This document shows positions 4,461 through 11,041 of a DNA stretch of 11,041 nt, one piece after another. A model generated the notes under the pieces. The model worked only from the letters and a program-made list of their open reading frames with translations. It ran no database searches and was not told the DNA's origin. Position numbers and translations under genes: made by a program. How positions within the stretch are numbered: the first letter of the stretch is position 1; each line of letters begins with the position of its first letter. Source of the stretch: JAAZIN01 sp964441025 (GTDB taxonomy: Bacteria; Bacillota; Dethiobacteria; DTU022); NCBI GenBank assembly GCA_964441025.1, contig CAYTXG010000032.1:1-11041 (forward strand), read 5' to 3'.

Positions 4461-7181
4461 GTGAAAAAGGAATGGCCTGGTTACAGCGTTGAAGATGCAG
4501 CGGCAGTGATGGGAACTGATTGCAGCCGGGGCCTGACCCACGCTCAGGTTGAGCAGAGGCAAAAGCAGCACGGCTTCAATGAACTGAAGGAAGAAAAAGG
4601 GGCGACTGCCTGGGGGATGTTCCTTGGACAGTTCAAGGAATTCCTTGTTTTACTGCTCATCGCCGCAGCAGCGGTCTCTCTGGCCATAAGGGAAACAACC
4701 GACGCCATCGTTATTCTGGCCGTTGTCCTGCTCAATGCCCTTCTGGGAGTTGTTCAGGAACAGAAGGCTGAAAGATCACTTGCCGCGCTGAAGACCCTGA
4801 GCGCGCCCACTGCAAAAGCGGTTCGTGAAGGGGCTGTTTTTGAGATTCCAGCCCGGGATCTGGTCCCCGGCGACCTCATTTTGCTGGAGGCAGGGGACTA
4901 CATTCCGGCTGATGCCCGCCTCGTAGAGACAGCGGGGCTGGGCATCGATGAGTCGACCCTGACCGGCGAATCTGTCCCCGTGGAAAAGGATGCCTCCTTT
5001 GTCTCTGAAGATGCACTGCCCCTGGCGGAACAGAAAAACATGGTCCATATGGGGACAATTATTACAGGGGGACGGGGCCGGGCCCTGGTCACCGCCACGG
5101 GGATGAAGACTGAGATCGGTCACATCGCCGGGCTGATCCAGGCCGCACCTTTGCAGAAGACCCCGCTCCAGAAAAATATGGATCGTTTCGGCCGCCGCCT
5201 GGGGCTGCTGACCCTTTTGCTCTGCGTCATCATTTTTCTATTCGGGGTACTGCGGGGGCACGATATTCTGCCCATGTTTCTTACATCCGTCAGCCTGGCT
5301 GTTGCCGCCATCCCTGAAGGGCTGCCGGCGATAATCACCATTGTCCTGGCACTGGGTGTACAGCGCATGGCCAGGCGCCAGGCCATTATCCGCAAGTTGC
5401 CGGCTGTGGAGACCCTTGGAGCAGCCACAGTAATATGCTCGGATAAAACAGGAACACTGACCCAAAACGAAATGACCGTCCGGCAAATTGATTACGGCAG
5501 CGGAACAATCAAGGCCACCGGGGAGGGCTATGCAGGTAAAGGCAGTTTTACACTTAACCGCCGGACCGCTGATCCCCGGCAGGATCCCAACCTGCGCCTG
5601 CTTCTCACTATCGCCCTGCTGAACAATGATGCATCCCTCGTTGAAGAGGGGGATCAGCTAAAGGTTATGGGCGATCCCACCGAGGGCGCTCTCATTGCAG
5701 CCGCTCTGAAAGGCGGGCTGGACCGCGAAGAGCTGTTGGCGGCGCTGCCGCGAGTCCTTGAATTTCCCTTTGATTCAGTGCGCATGTTGATGAGCACTGT
5801 GCACAACGGCAAGCTCGGTCTGCCCTGGGATGAATTTAAAGACGGGGAAACCTGGCTCCTGACAAAGGGGGCCCCCGACCTGGTCCTGGAACGCTGCCTC
5901 TATCGACTGACCCCCTCAGGGCTTGCCCGGCTGGACAGCTTTCAGAAAGCGGAACTACTTGCCATTAACCGGGATATGGCCGGGGAGGCTTTGCGCGTGC
6001 TGGGATTCGCCTTCCGGCCGCTGTCGGGATATGCAGACCTGCAGGCGGAAGAAGCAGAACAGGAGCTAATTTTTGCCGGATTTATGGGGATGATCGATCC
6101 GCCCCGCCCCGAAGCTAAACAAGCCATCAAGAGCTGTCATGAAGCGGGCATCAATGTGAAAATGATCACCGGCGACCATGCGGGAACAGCGCTGGCCATT
6201 GCCGCGGAGCTGGGGATTGCCTCCAACAAAGATGAGGTTATCGACGGACTGGAGATAGAGAGTCTCAGCGATGAAGAGCTCGCTGCAAGGATAAGCAATC
6301 TGCAGGTTTTTGCCCGGGTGGCACCGGAACATAAAGTGCGTATTGTCCAGGCGCTGAAAGCAAAGGGAGAGATCGCCGCCATGACGGGCGACGGGGTTAA
6401 TGATGCGCCGGCCTTAAAGCAGGCAGACATTGGGACAGCCATGGGCCGGAGCGGCACTGCTGTGGCCAAAGAGGCGGCAGAGATGATCCTGGCCGATGAT
6501 AACTTCGCCACCATCATGCACGCTGTTGAAGAGGGCCGGGTGATCTACGACAACATTAAAAAAGCAATATACTTTCTCCTCTCCTGCAATGCCGGCGAGA
6601 TACTCACGATTTTCGCCGCAATCCTGTTGGGCTGGCCCCTTCCGCTGCTGCCCATACAGATCCTCTGGGTCAATTTGATTACAGACACGCTCCCGGCGCT
6701 GGCCCTGGGGGTTGACCCGCAGGAAAGCGACACCATGCACCGCCCGCCGCGCAACCCCAAAAACGGTTTTTTTGACCCTCAATCTATCCGCACCCTGGCC
6801 ATTTTCGGTCTGCTCATCAGTATAATCACCCTGACGGCATTCCGGATCGGAGCAGGCGACTCAGTGGAAAAAGGGCGGACCATGGCCTTTGCCACCCTTG
6901 CCCTGTGCCAGCTGGTACATGTTTTCAATTACCGTTCACTGCAGCACTCAGTCGTGGGCAGAATATTTTTTGCCAACCGTCAGCTGCTGGGTGCAGTATT
7001 TCTTTCAGCTGTTCTCCAGCTGGCAATTTTCCTCATTCCTCCCGCCGCCTCTATTTTCCATGTTATCCCGCTGAATTCGGAAGAGTGGTTCTATGTGGCT
7101 GCACTGTCGGCAACGCCCCTTTTCCTGGGGGAGATGTGGAAGGCGGCGCATGCCCGGCTTATCGCGAGATGCAGGAAATAG
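4461..7181 (+). CDS. P2-type cation-transporting ATPase, riboswitch-controlled Mn2+/Ca2+ exporter
   Basis: A 906-residue pump that uses ATP to move a divalent cation out of the cytoplasm. Motifs in order: N-terminal cation-ATPase segment (res. 1-55), M1-M2 (about 58-97), actuator TGES (168-171), M4 IPEGLP with the ion-binding glutamate E286, phosphorylation motif DKTGTLTQNE (D328), nucleotide-binding KGAP (K469), TGDGVNDAP (642-650), M5 SCNAGEI (N710, E713), M6 NLITDTLPA (N738, T741, D742) and a C-terminal bundle M7-M10. The N/E in M5, N/T/D in M6 and PEGLP in M4 are the SERCA-type pattern, so sequence alone suggests Ca2+; the Mn2+ riboswitch upstream argues that Mn2+ is a physiological substrate. 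I chose GTG 4461, preceded by AGGGAGGGG; the frame is open further upstream to 4206, but that would run through the promoter and riboswitch. It converges with the nitroreductase gene; no terminator is seen in the 107 bases between them. Confidence 0.95.
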   Translation: MKKEWPGYSVEDAAAVMGTDCSRGLTHAQVEQRQKQHGFNELKEEKGATAWGMFLGQFKEFLVLLLIAAAAVSLAIRETTDAIVILAVVLLNALLGVVQEQKAERSLAALKTLSAPTAKAVREGAVFEIPARDLVPGDLILLEAGDYIPADARLVETAGLGIDESTLTGESVPVEKDASFVSEDALPLAEQKNMVHMGTIITGGRGRALVTATGMKTEIGHIAGLIQAAPLQKTPLQKNMDRFGRRLGLLTLLLCVIIFLFGVLRGHDILPMFLTSVSLAVAAIPEGLPAIITIVLALGVQRMARRQAIIRKLPAVETLGAATVICSDKTGTLTQNEMTVRQIDYGSGTIKATGEGYAGKGSFTLNRRTADPRQDPNLRLLLTIALLNNDASLVEEGDQLKVMGDPTEGALIAAALKGGLDREELLAALPRVLEFPFDSVRMLMSTVHNGKLGLPWDEFKDGETWLLTKGAPDLVLERCLYRLTPSGLARLDSFQKAELLAINRDMAGEALRVLGFAFRPLSGYADLQAEEAEQELIFAGFMGMIDPPRPEAKQAIKSCHEAGINVKMITGDHAGTALAIAAELGIASNKDEVIDGLEIESLSDEELAARISNLQVFARVAPEHKVRIVQALKAKGEIAAMTGDGVNDAPALKQADIGTAMGRSGTAVAKEAAEMILADDNFATIMHAVEEGRVIYDNIKKAIYFLLSCNAGEILTIFAAILLGWPLPLLPIQILWVNLITDTLPALALGVDPQESDTMHRPPRNPKNGFFDPQSIRTLAIFGLLISIITLTAFRIGAGDSVEKGRTMAFATLALCQLVHVFNYRSLQHSVVGRIFFANRQLLGAVFLSAVLQLAIFLIPPAASIFHVIPLNSEEWFYVAALSATPLFLGEMWKAAHARLIARCRK

Positions 7182-7288
7182 GGACAGGGGCGAGGATGGA
7201 ACTCATGTACCGCCACCGTTATTTCGCCCTTTTTGGTTGGGAACGCAGGGGCAGGGATGAACCACGTCTACAACCCGGTTGTTGGAAA

Positions 7289-7825
7289 TCAGGAAGGTTT
7301 GTTGCCCCATTCTTCGGTAAAAACGATTTCCCCGAGTTCTTTGCGCGGCCGGGGAGAGGGTTGGCGGGCCGGTATGCCCAGGGGTGTCAGGGCTACAACA
7401 CGATAGGACTGGGGAACAGAGCAGGCTACACGAGCTGCAGCCTCGTCGAACCAGGCTACCCAGCAGGTGCCGAATCCCTCAGCATACGCCGCCAGCATAA
7501 ACTGCTGCAGGGCCAGCCCAGCGTCGAGAAGGTAGTAGTCCTTACCATCCTGGTACCCCGAAGCCTGCGGATCGGCACAGAGGACAATAACAACTGGGGC
7601 CGCTGCAAGGGCTTTTTTGCAGGGGTTCCCCTCAGGCAACGATCCGGCCAGCTTCTCTTTACGGGACTGCTCGCGCACAACGATAAAACGCCAGCACTGC
7701 TTGTTACTCCATGAAGGAGCGATCCGCGCGGCATTCAGCATTTTTTCCAGCGCTTCACCGGGAACCGGGTCGGCGGTATATTTGCGAATACTGCGCCTTC
7801 TTTCCAAAGCCTCATAGAGCTCCAT
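7289..7825 (-). CDS. Nitroreductase-family FMN oxidoreductase
   Basis: A 178-residue protein of the FMN-dependent nitroreductase family, which reduces nitro compounds, quinones or flavin-like substrates with NAD(P)H. Family features: RRSIRKY (res. 10-16) and APSWSNKQ (36-43) for FMN phosphate and ring contacts, the dimer helix DAGLALQQFMLAA (101-113) followed by GFGTCWV, and PLGIPA (148-153) with PRPRKEL (158-164). The substrate cannot be deduced. I chose ATG 7825, with a GGAGGTGG ribosome binding site; an ATG at 7843 in the same frame would add six residues (MEVELE) but places the purine-rich site inside the gene. It is 44 bases downstream of the rnr stop and in the same direction, so it is probably the last gene of the HD-rnr operon. 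Confidence 0.92.
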   Translation of the reverse strand: MELYEALERRRSIRKYTADPVPGEALEKMLNAARIAPSWSNKQCWRFIVVREQSRKEKLAGSLPEGNPCKKALAAAPVVIVLCADPQASGYQDGKDYYLLDAGLALQQFMLAAYAEGFGTCWVAWFDEAAARVACSVPQSYRVVALTPLGIPARQPSPRPRKELGEIVFTEEWGNKPS

Positions 7826-7869
7826 CTCCAGCTCCACCTCCATTTATTATTTGTCTGCGGCAATACCTT

Positions 7870-9846
7870 TTATCTGTTTTCCCTGTCCAGGGCAAAGGTG
7901 ATCTTTCCCGCGGTGATGTCAACACGGACAACCTTGATCCGGATCGGATCGCCAAGACGGTAGATCATGCGCCTGCGCTCCCCGACAACAGCGGCTGCCT
8001 CCTGCCGGTAAACGTAGTAATCATCGTCAAGATCGCTTAAGGGGATCATCCCCTCAACAGTATTCTCCAGCTCGACAAAAAGGCCGAAGTTCGTTACACC
8101 ATTGATGATCCCAGGAAAAGTCTCCCCAAGTTTTCCCTCCATAAACAGTGCTTTTTTGACATCTTCGCAGGCCCTTTCCACCTCCATCGCCTCCCGCTCC
8201 CGTTCCGAAACATGCCCGGCAATTTCCGGCAAGCGCGACTGCAAAATAGAGCGCCGCTTATCTGTAAGCCCTCCCGAAACCAGCGATTCTTTCAATATCC
8301 GGTGGACGACAAGATCGGGATATCGCCGGATTGGGGCGGTAAAGTGGCAGTAAAAGGGCGAGGCCAGCCCAAAATGGCCCTCATTGGCAGCGCTGTAGCG
8401 GGCCTGGGGCAGCGAGCGCAGCACCAGGTAGCGGATCAAAACCTCCGCCTCCTTGCCACGCGACCTTTCCAGAAGTATCTTCAAATGATGCGGCTTGAAT
8501 TCGCGCAGTTCCGCAGCGGTTCTATCACCAAGCAATAAAAGTGTTTCCCGCAGGGAGGCAAGCTTCTCCTCCAAAGGCCGGGAATGAACCCTGTAGATCA
8601 GGGGAAATTCCTCCCGGGCAAAATGAGCGGCCACAACCTCATTGGCAAGAATCATGAACTCTTCGATAAGCGATTCCGAAGGTCCCGCCCTGCGCCGCTC
8701 CACTCCGGTAACGCTCCCCGCTTCATCGAGAATAAACTGCGGTTCGGGAATATCCAGGTCAAGGGCGCCCCGCCTCAAACGTTTTTGACGCAGCAGTACC
8801 GCCAGGCGGTCCATCTGCTCCAGCATTTTGCCGGATATGCCGCCGCAGTCCCCAATCCGCTCCCCGCCGGTGAGATGCGCTTCCACCTGATGATAAGTCA
8901 GCCGCCTCGCCACCCGTACCAGGCTGGGGGAAAAGCTGTAGCTCTGCAAACCACCCGCAGCAGAAAGATCCATCCATACGCTGACTGCCAGCCGATCCGA
9001 CCCCTCCTTCAGGCTGCAGAGATTCTCAGAGAGAAGCGGCGGCAGCATATGCACTGCCCGGTCAACGAGGTAGATGCTGGTGCCCCTTTCCAGCGCCTCG
9101 CGATCAATTGCTCTTCCCTCGCGGACATAGTATGAAACATCGGCAATATGCACTCCCAGGCGGTAACCGCCCTCGGGGAGCATCTCCAGCGAAACGGCAT
9201 CGTCAAAATCTTTGGCATCAGCCCCGTCAATGGTCACCATGGGAAGGCTGCGCAGGTCCTGACGCCTGGCATCGGAAGCAATGAGCGGAATCGCCTCTTC
9301 CGGGGGAAGGGTGTCGAGTTCTTTTAGAACGCGGGGTGGAAAAGGGCCCGGCAGCTCGTACCGGCGATCAAAGAGAAGCCTCTCTGTCGCCGCTGCTCCC
9401 GGCATCCCGATTCGCTCCACGAGATGTCCCTGGGTGGGCCTTTTCCCCTTCTGCCAGGAATCCACCTTCACCATGACCTTTTCCCCGCGGCGGGCCTCTT
9501 TCAAACCCCGTGAAAGGGTTACCGTCCGGCCGAAGCGGCTGTCATCGGGGATAAAAAAGAAACTTTTGCCTCTCCGCTCCAGCGTGCCGATGAGATGTTC
9601 GCAGCCGCGTTCCAATATCTCTACCACTTCGCCTTCAGGCCTGCGGCGGCGCCGGCCGGCGGAAGTAAGGCGGACCATCACCCGGTCCCCGTGAACGGCG
9701 CCGTTGAGAACGGAGGGGTTGATAAAAATATCTTCTTCCCCGGAATCGGGCCTGAGAAAGGCGTACCCGCGCCGGTTTCCCTGCAGAACCCCGGTGATCT
9801 TCTTCGCGTGCACAGGCAAAGTGCTTTTTTTCTTTTTACTCTCCAT
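7870..9846 (-). CDS. rnr: Ribonuclease R, short form
   Basis: Processive 3'-5' exoribonuclease that degrades structured RNA and, with tmRNA-SmpB, the defective mRNA of rescued ribosomes. The 658 residues contain two cold-shock-like OB domains (about 18-75 and 85-145), the RNB catalytic domain (about 195-525) with the metal-binding aspartates of DGADAKDFDDAVS (D207, D210 or D213, D215, D216) and the motif TAPIRRYPDLVVHR (503-516), and a C-terminal S1 domain (about 573-655) with GVTNFGLFVEL. It is shorter than E. coli (813) and B. subtilis (779) RNase R: the N-terminal winged-helix domain is missing and the protein ends right after S1 without a long basic tail, although a short basic MESKKKK start is present. 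The ATG follows the HD gene stop by nine bases and has only a weak ribosome binding site, suggesting translational coupling. It is intact over nearly 2 kb. Confidence 0.95.
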   Translation of the reverse strand: MESKKKKSTLPVHAKKITGVLQGNRRGYAFLRPDSGEEDIFINPSVLNGAVHGDRVMVRLTSAGRRRRRPEGEVVEILERGCEHLIGTLERRGKSFFFIPDDSRFGRTVTLSRGLKEARRGEKVMVKVDSWQKGKRPTQGHLVERIGMPGAAATERLLFDRRYELPGPFPPRVLKELDTLPPEEAIPLIASDARRQDLRSLPMVTIDGADAKDFDDAVSLEMLPEGGYRLGVHIADVSYYVREGRAIDREALERGTSIYLVDRAVHMLPPLLSENLCSLKEGSDRLAVSVWMDLSAAGGLQSYSFSPSLVRVARRLTYHQVEAHLTGGERIGDCGGISGKMLEQMDRLAVLLRQKRLRRGALDLDIPEPQFILDEAGSVTGVERRRAGPSESLIEEFMILANEVVAAHFAREEFPLIYRVHSRPLEEKLASLRETLLLLGDRTAAELREFKPHHLKILLERSRGKEAEVLIRYLVLRSLPQARYSAANEGHFGLASPFYCHFTAPIRRYPDLVVHRILKESLVSGGLTDKRRSILQSRLPEIAGHVSEREREAMEVERACEDVKKALFMEGKLGETFPGIINGVTNFGLFVELENTVEGMIPLSDLDDDYYVYRQEAAAVVGERRRMIYRLGDPIRIKVVRVDITAGKITFALDRENR

Positions 9847-9855
9847 CCTGTATTA

Positions 9856-10407
9856 CTACAACCCCAACTCTGCGGCAATTGACTGCATCGCTTCCAGGCT
9901 CAGGGCGATGAACTGTTCCAGAGAGAAGTCCAGTTCGCTGCACGTCTCGATCTGGCCCCGGTCCGCTCCGCGGGCAAAACTTTTCTCCTTAAAGCGGTTC
10001 AGCACAAAATCAACATCAACAGCCGCCAATTTTTTCTGCGGATGGATCAGTGCCGCAGCCACCAGGAGCCCGGTAACAGGATCAGCGGCATAGAGGGCTT
10101 TATCAAGCAGGCTTTGCCGCTCCACTCCCAGCGCTTCGTTGTGCGCCTTAACCGCCCGGATCAGCTCAGCAGGCAGCCCTTTCTGTTCCAGGATCTGCGC
10201 CCCGAGCAGTCCATGCTGCTCCGGGCAATCTACAGTCTTGTCATAATCAAGATCGTGCAGCAGGCCCGCCAGCGCCCACAGCTCTTCATCCTGCCCCAGC
10301 TCCCCGGCCAGGCGGCGCATCACAGCCTCAACAGCCAGCATATGTTTGATCAAATTTTTTGTCTTGACTTCTTCCTTAACCAGCCTCATTGCTTCTCCGC
10401 GTTCCAT
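9856..10407 (-). CDS. HD-domain predicted metal-dependent phosphohydrolase
   Basis: 183 residues with the HD superfamily pattern: H22 in LIKHMLAVEAVMRR, H51-D52 in GLLHDLDYDKT, histidines H65 and H89 (EQHGLLGA, KAHNEALG) and D109 in ALYAADPVTGLLVA. It resembles the stand-alone HD proteins of about 190 residues found in many anaerobes (COG2316-like), which end in a similar IAAELGL tail; their substrate is unknown, though HD proteins usually hydrolyse phosphomono- or diesters such as nucleotides. I chose ATG 10407, preceded by GGAGGAG at a proper distance; ATG 10440 in frame would add eleven residues that overlap this ribosome binding site. The stop is nine bases from the rnr start, so it is the first gene of an HD-rnr-nitroreductase operon, and a link with RNA turnover is possible but only inferred. 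Confidence 0.88.
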   Translation of the reverse strand: MERGEAMRLVKEEVKTKNLIKHMLAVEAVMRRLAGELGQDEELWALAGLLHDLDYDKTVDCPEQHGLLGAQILEQKGLPAELIRAVKAHNEALGVERQSLLDKALYAADPVTGLLVAAALIHPQKKLAAVDVDFVLNRFKEKSFARGADRGQIETCSELDFSLEQFIALSLEAMQSIAAELGL

Positions 10408-10450
10408 CTGTTTCTCCTCCAAAATTTTACCATTATGCAAGCTTGTTTAC

Positions 10451-10479
10451 ATTATACCCCTTGCCGGAGCAAAATAAAA
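10451..10479 (-). promoter_or_regulatory. Possible promoter of the HD-rnr-nitroreductase operon
   Basis: A perfect TATAAT on the minus strand (10456-10451) with a weak TTTTAT 17 bases upstream (10479-10474). Transcription would start near 10444, giving a leader of about 37 bases including the GGAGGAG site. Confidence 0.5.
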
Positions 10480-10596
10480 GGAGCGAAGAGAACCTCCGCC
10501 CCGCAGAAGAGCCCGGAAACGCCGCCTTGCGGCCGTCCCGCCCGTAACCACAACCCACGGGAAAACATCGGCGCCGGCAGCCCCATACAAACAGCA

Positions 10597-10618
10597 GGGA
10601 CAGATCCGGCTCTGTCCC
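10597..10618. repeat. Inverted repeat GGGACAGA...TCTGTCCC
   Basis: GGGACAGA (10597-10604) and TCTGTCCC (10611-10618) are perfect 8-base complements around a six-base loop, 28 bases past the secG stop. No U-run follows on either strand. Similar GGGACAG palindromes are common dispersed intergenic repeats, and GGGACAG also occurs just after the ATPase stop (7182-7188 region), but a second full copy is not in the window. The rest of 10441-10646 holds no gene that I can support. Confidence 0.55.
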
Positions 10619-10646
10619 AATCCTGATGTGCACATAAAAAACAGCT

Positions 10647-10871
10647 TTACCGCAAAATTGTCAATACAATTGTGAAAAGCATAAAAGCCACCGCCAGTCC
10701 CGTCGTCACCCGAGCCAGCACATCGTCAAGACCTTTTTTCTTGCCGAACAGGCTCTGCGCCCCCCCCTCAATAACCCCAAGGCTGGCGCTGCGTCCTGAT
10801 TGCAGCAGCACTGTTACAATCAAACCCAGACAGACAAGAATATAAAGCGCGGTAAGTATTTTTTCCAGCAT
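10647..10871 (-). CDS. secG: Protein translocase subunit SecG
   Basis: Small subunit of the SecYEG membrane channel, which assists SecA-driven protein export. The 74 residues have two membrane segments (about 3-23 and 50-72) around a cytoplasmic loop with the family pattern LLQSGRSASLGVIEGGAQSL followed by FGKKKG. Length is typical. I chose ATG 10871, with GGGGGTGG upstream; a GTG at 10880 would add three residues. It stands at the head of the secG-rnr-smpB-ssrA block as in many Firmicutes and has its own promoter. No clear terminator follows. Confidence 0.95.
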   Translation of the reverse strand: MLEKILTALYILVCLGLIVTVLLQSGRSASLGVIEGGAQSLFGKKKGLDDVLARVTTGLAVAFMLFTIVLTILR

Positions 10872-10906
10872 ACAGGCCACCCCCGCTCCATAACTAAAGC
10901 AGATTT

Positions 10907-10935
10907 ATTCTAACATAAAAAATGACCACCGGCAA
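10907..10935 (-). promoter_or_regulatory. secG promoter
   Basis: On the minus strand TTGCCG (10935-10930), a 17-base spacer and TAGAAT (10912-10907) preceded by TGT. Transcription would start near 10900, about 30 bases before the secG ATG. Confidence 0.72.
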
Positions 10936-10990
10936 ACGCTAACTTTTTAAGACAGTCCGGCCGGCGAAGCGGGCGCTGTCGCCAAGCGTT
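10935..10990. repeat. Nested inverted repeats upstream of secG
   Basis: AACGCT (10935-10940) pairs with AGCGTT (10985-10990), and inside it GACAG (10951-10955) pairs with CTGTC (10976-10980) around a very GC-rich core. On the minus strand a T-poor, A-rich stretch follows, so it is not a classic terminator. It may be the end structure of the gene beyond the window or a small repeat. It partly overlaps the -35 of the secG promoter. Nothing else is recognised up to 11041. Confidence 0.35.
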
Positions 10991-11041
10991 AGTTTGACAG
11001 CTTAACAAAATATTTAAATCCAAACCCCTTACGGCATCGGG

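Noticed and set aside
7182..7288. Terminator between the convergent ATPase and nitroreductase genes
   Set aside because: Only a 5-bp stem (ACAAC/GTTGT) without a U-run was found on either strand.
6905..7714. Long plus-strand open frame of 269 codons across the ATPase end and the nitroreductase gene
   Set aside because: It is the shadow of two well-supported genes in other frames, and its translation has no family motif and biased composition.
10433..10633. Minus-strand frames between secG and the HD gene
   Set aside because: Arg/Gly/Ser-rich translations typical of GC-rich noncoding DNA, without ribosome binding sites; they overlap the GGGACAG inverted repeat and a promoter.

Overview
The window looks like chromosomal DNA of a Gram-positive bacterium of the Clostridia type, moderately GC-rich. 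Reasons: it carries the Firmicutes-style order secG - rnr - smpB - ssrA (all on the minus strand), strong AGGAGG-type ribosome binding sites, a tmRNA tag ANDNLAYAA, a LytTR regulator family common in Firmicutes, and a manganese (yybP-ykoY) riboswitch. No species can be named from the sequence alone.

Layout, left to right. 1-351 (-): complete ssrA (tmRNA), 5' end at 351 and 3' CCA at position 1, with a promoter just upstream. 352-951: no recognisable gene. 952-1398 (+): decayed relic of a small exported protein with at least four frame changes. 1367-1894 (-): two-pass membrane protein of unknown function; directly upstream of it, 1906-2368 (-): a LytTR-domain regulator broken by an exact 11-bp tandem duplication and a one-base slip in an A7 run. 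2591-2625 (-): terminator that closes smpB. 2725-3183 (-): smpB with its own promoter. 3386-4096 (+): YhhN/TMEM86-type membrane protein (lysoplasmalogenase family) that seems to start at a non-standard ATC codon. 4144-4193: GC-rich inverted and direct repeats. 4260-4419 (+): near-consensus promoter, Mn2+ riboswitch and overlapping terminator. 4461-7181 (+): P2-type cation ATPase controlled by that riboswitch. 7289-7825 (-): nitroreductase. 7870-9846 (-): RNase R. 9856-10407 (-): HD-domain predicted hydrolase. 10647-10871 (-): secG with a good promoter upstream.

How the genes fit together. RNase R, SmpB and tmRNA are the core of trans-translation: SmpB-tmRNA rescues stalled ribosomes, tags the nascent chain for proteolysis, and RNase R degrades the faulty mRNA. 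Here this ancestral block has been split by two cassettes: a YhhN gene plus riboswitch-ATPase unit on the opposite strand between rnr and smpB, and a LytTR/membrane-protein unit plus a decayed exported-protein gene between smpB and ssrA. The riboswitch-ATPase unit is a self-contained metal-efflux module: high Mn2+ should stabilise the aptamer, prevent the terminator and turn on the pump.

The most informative observations are the complete Mn2+ riboswitch (promoter, aptamer and terminator all readable), the concentration of frame-breaking indels in 952-2368 while all the long genes are intact, and the ATC start of the YhhN gene. I saw no CRISPR array, insertion sequence, tRNA gene or clearly new system.
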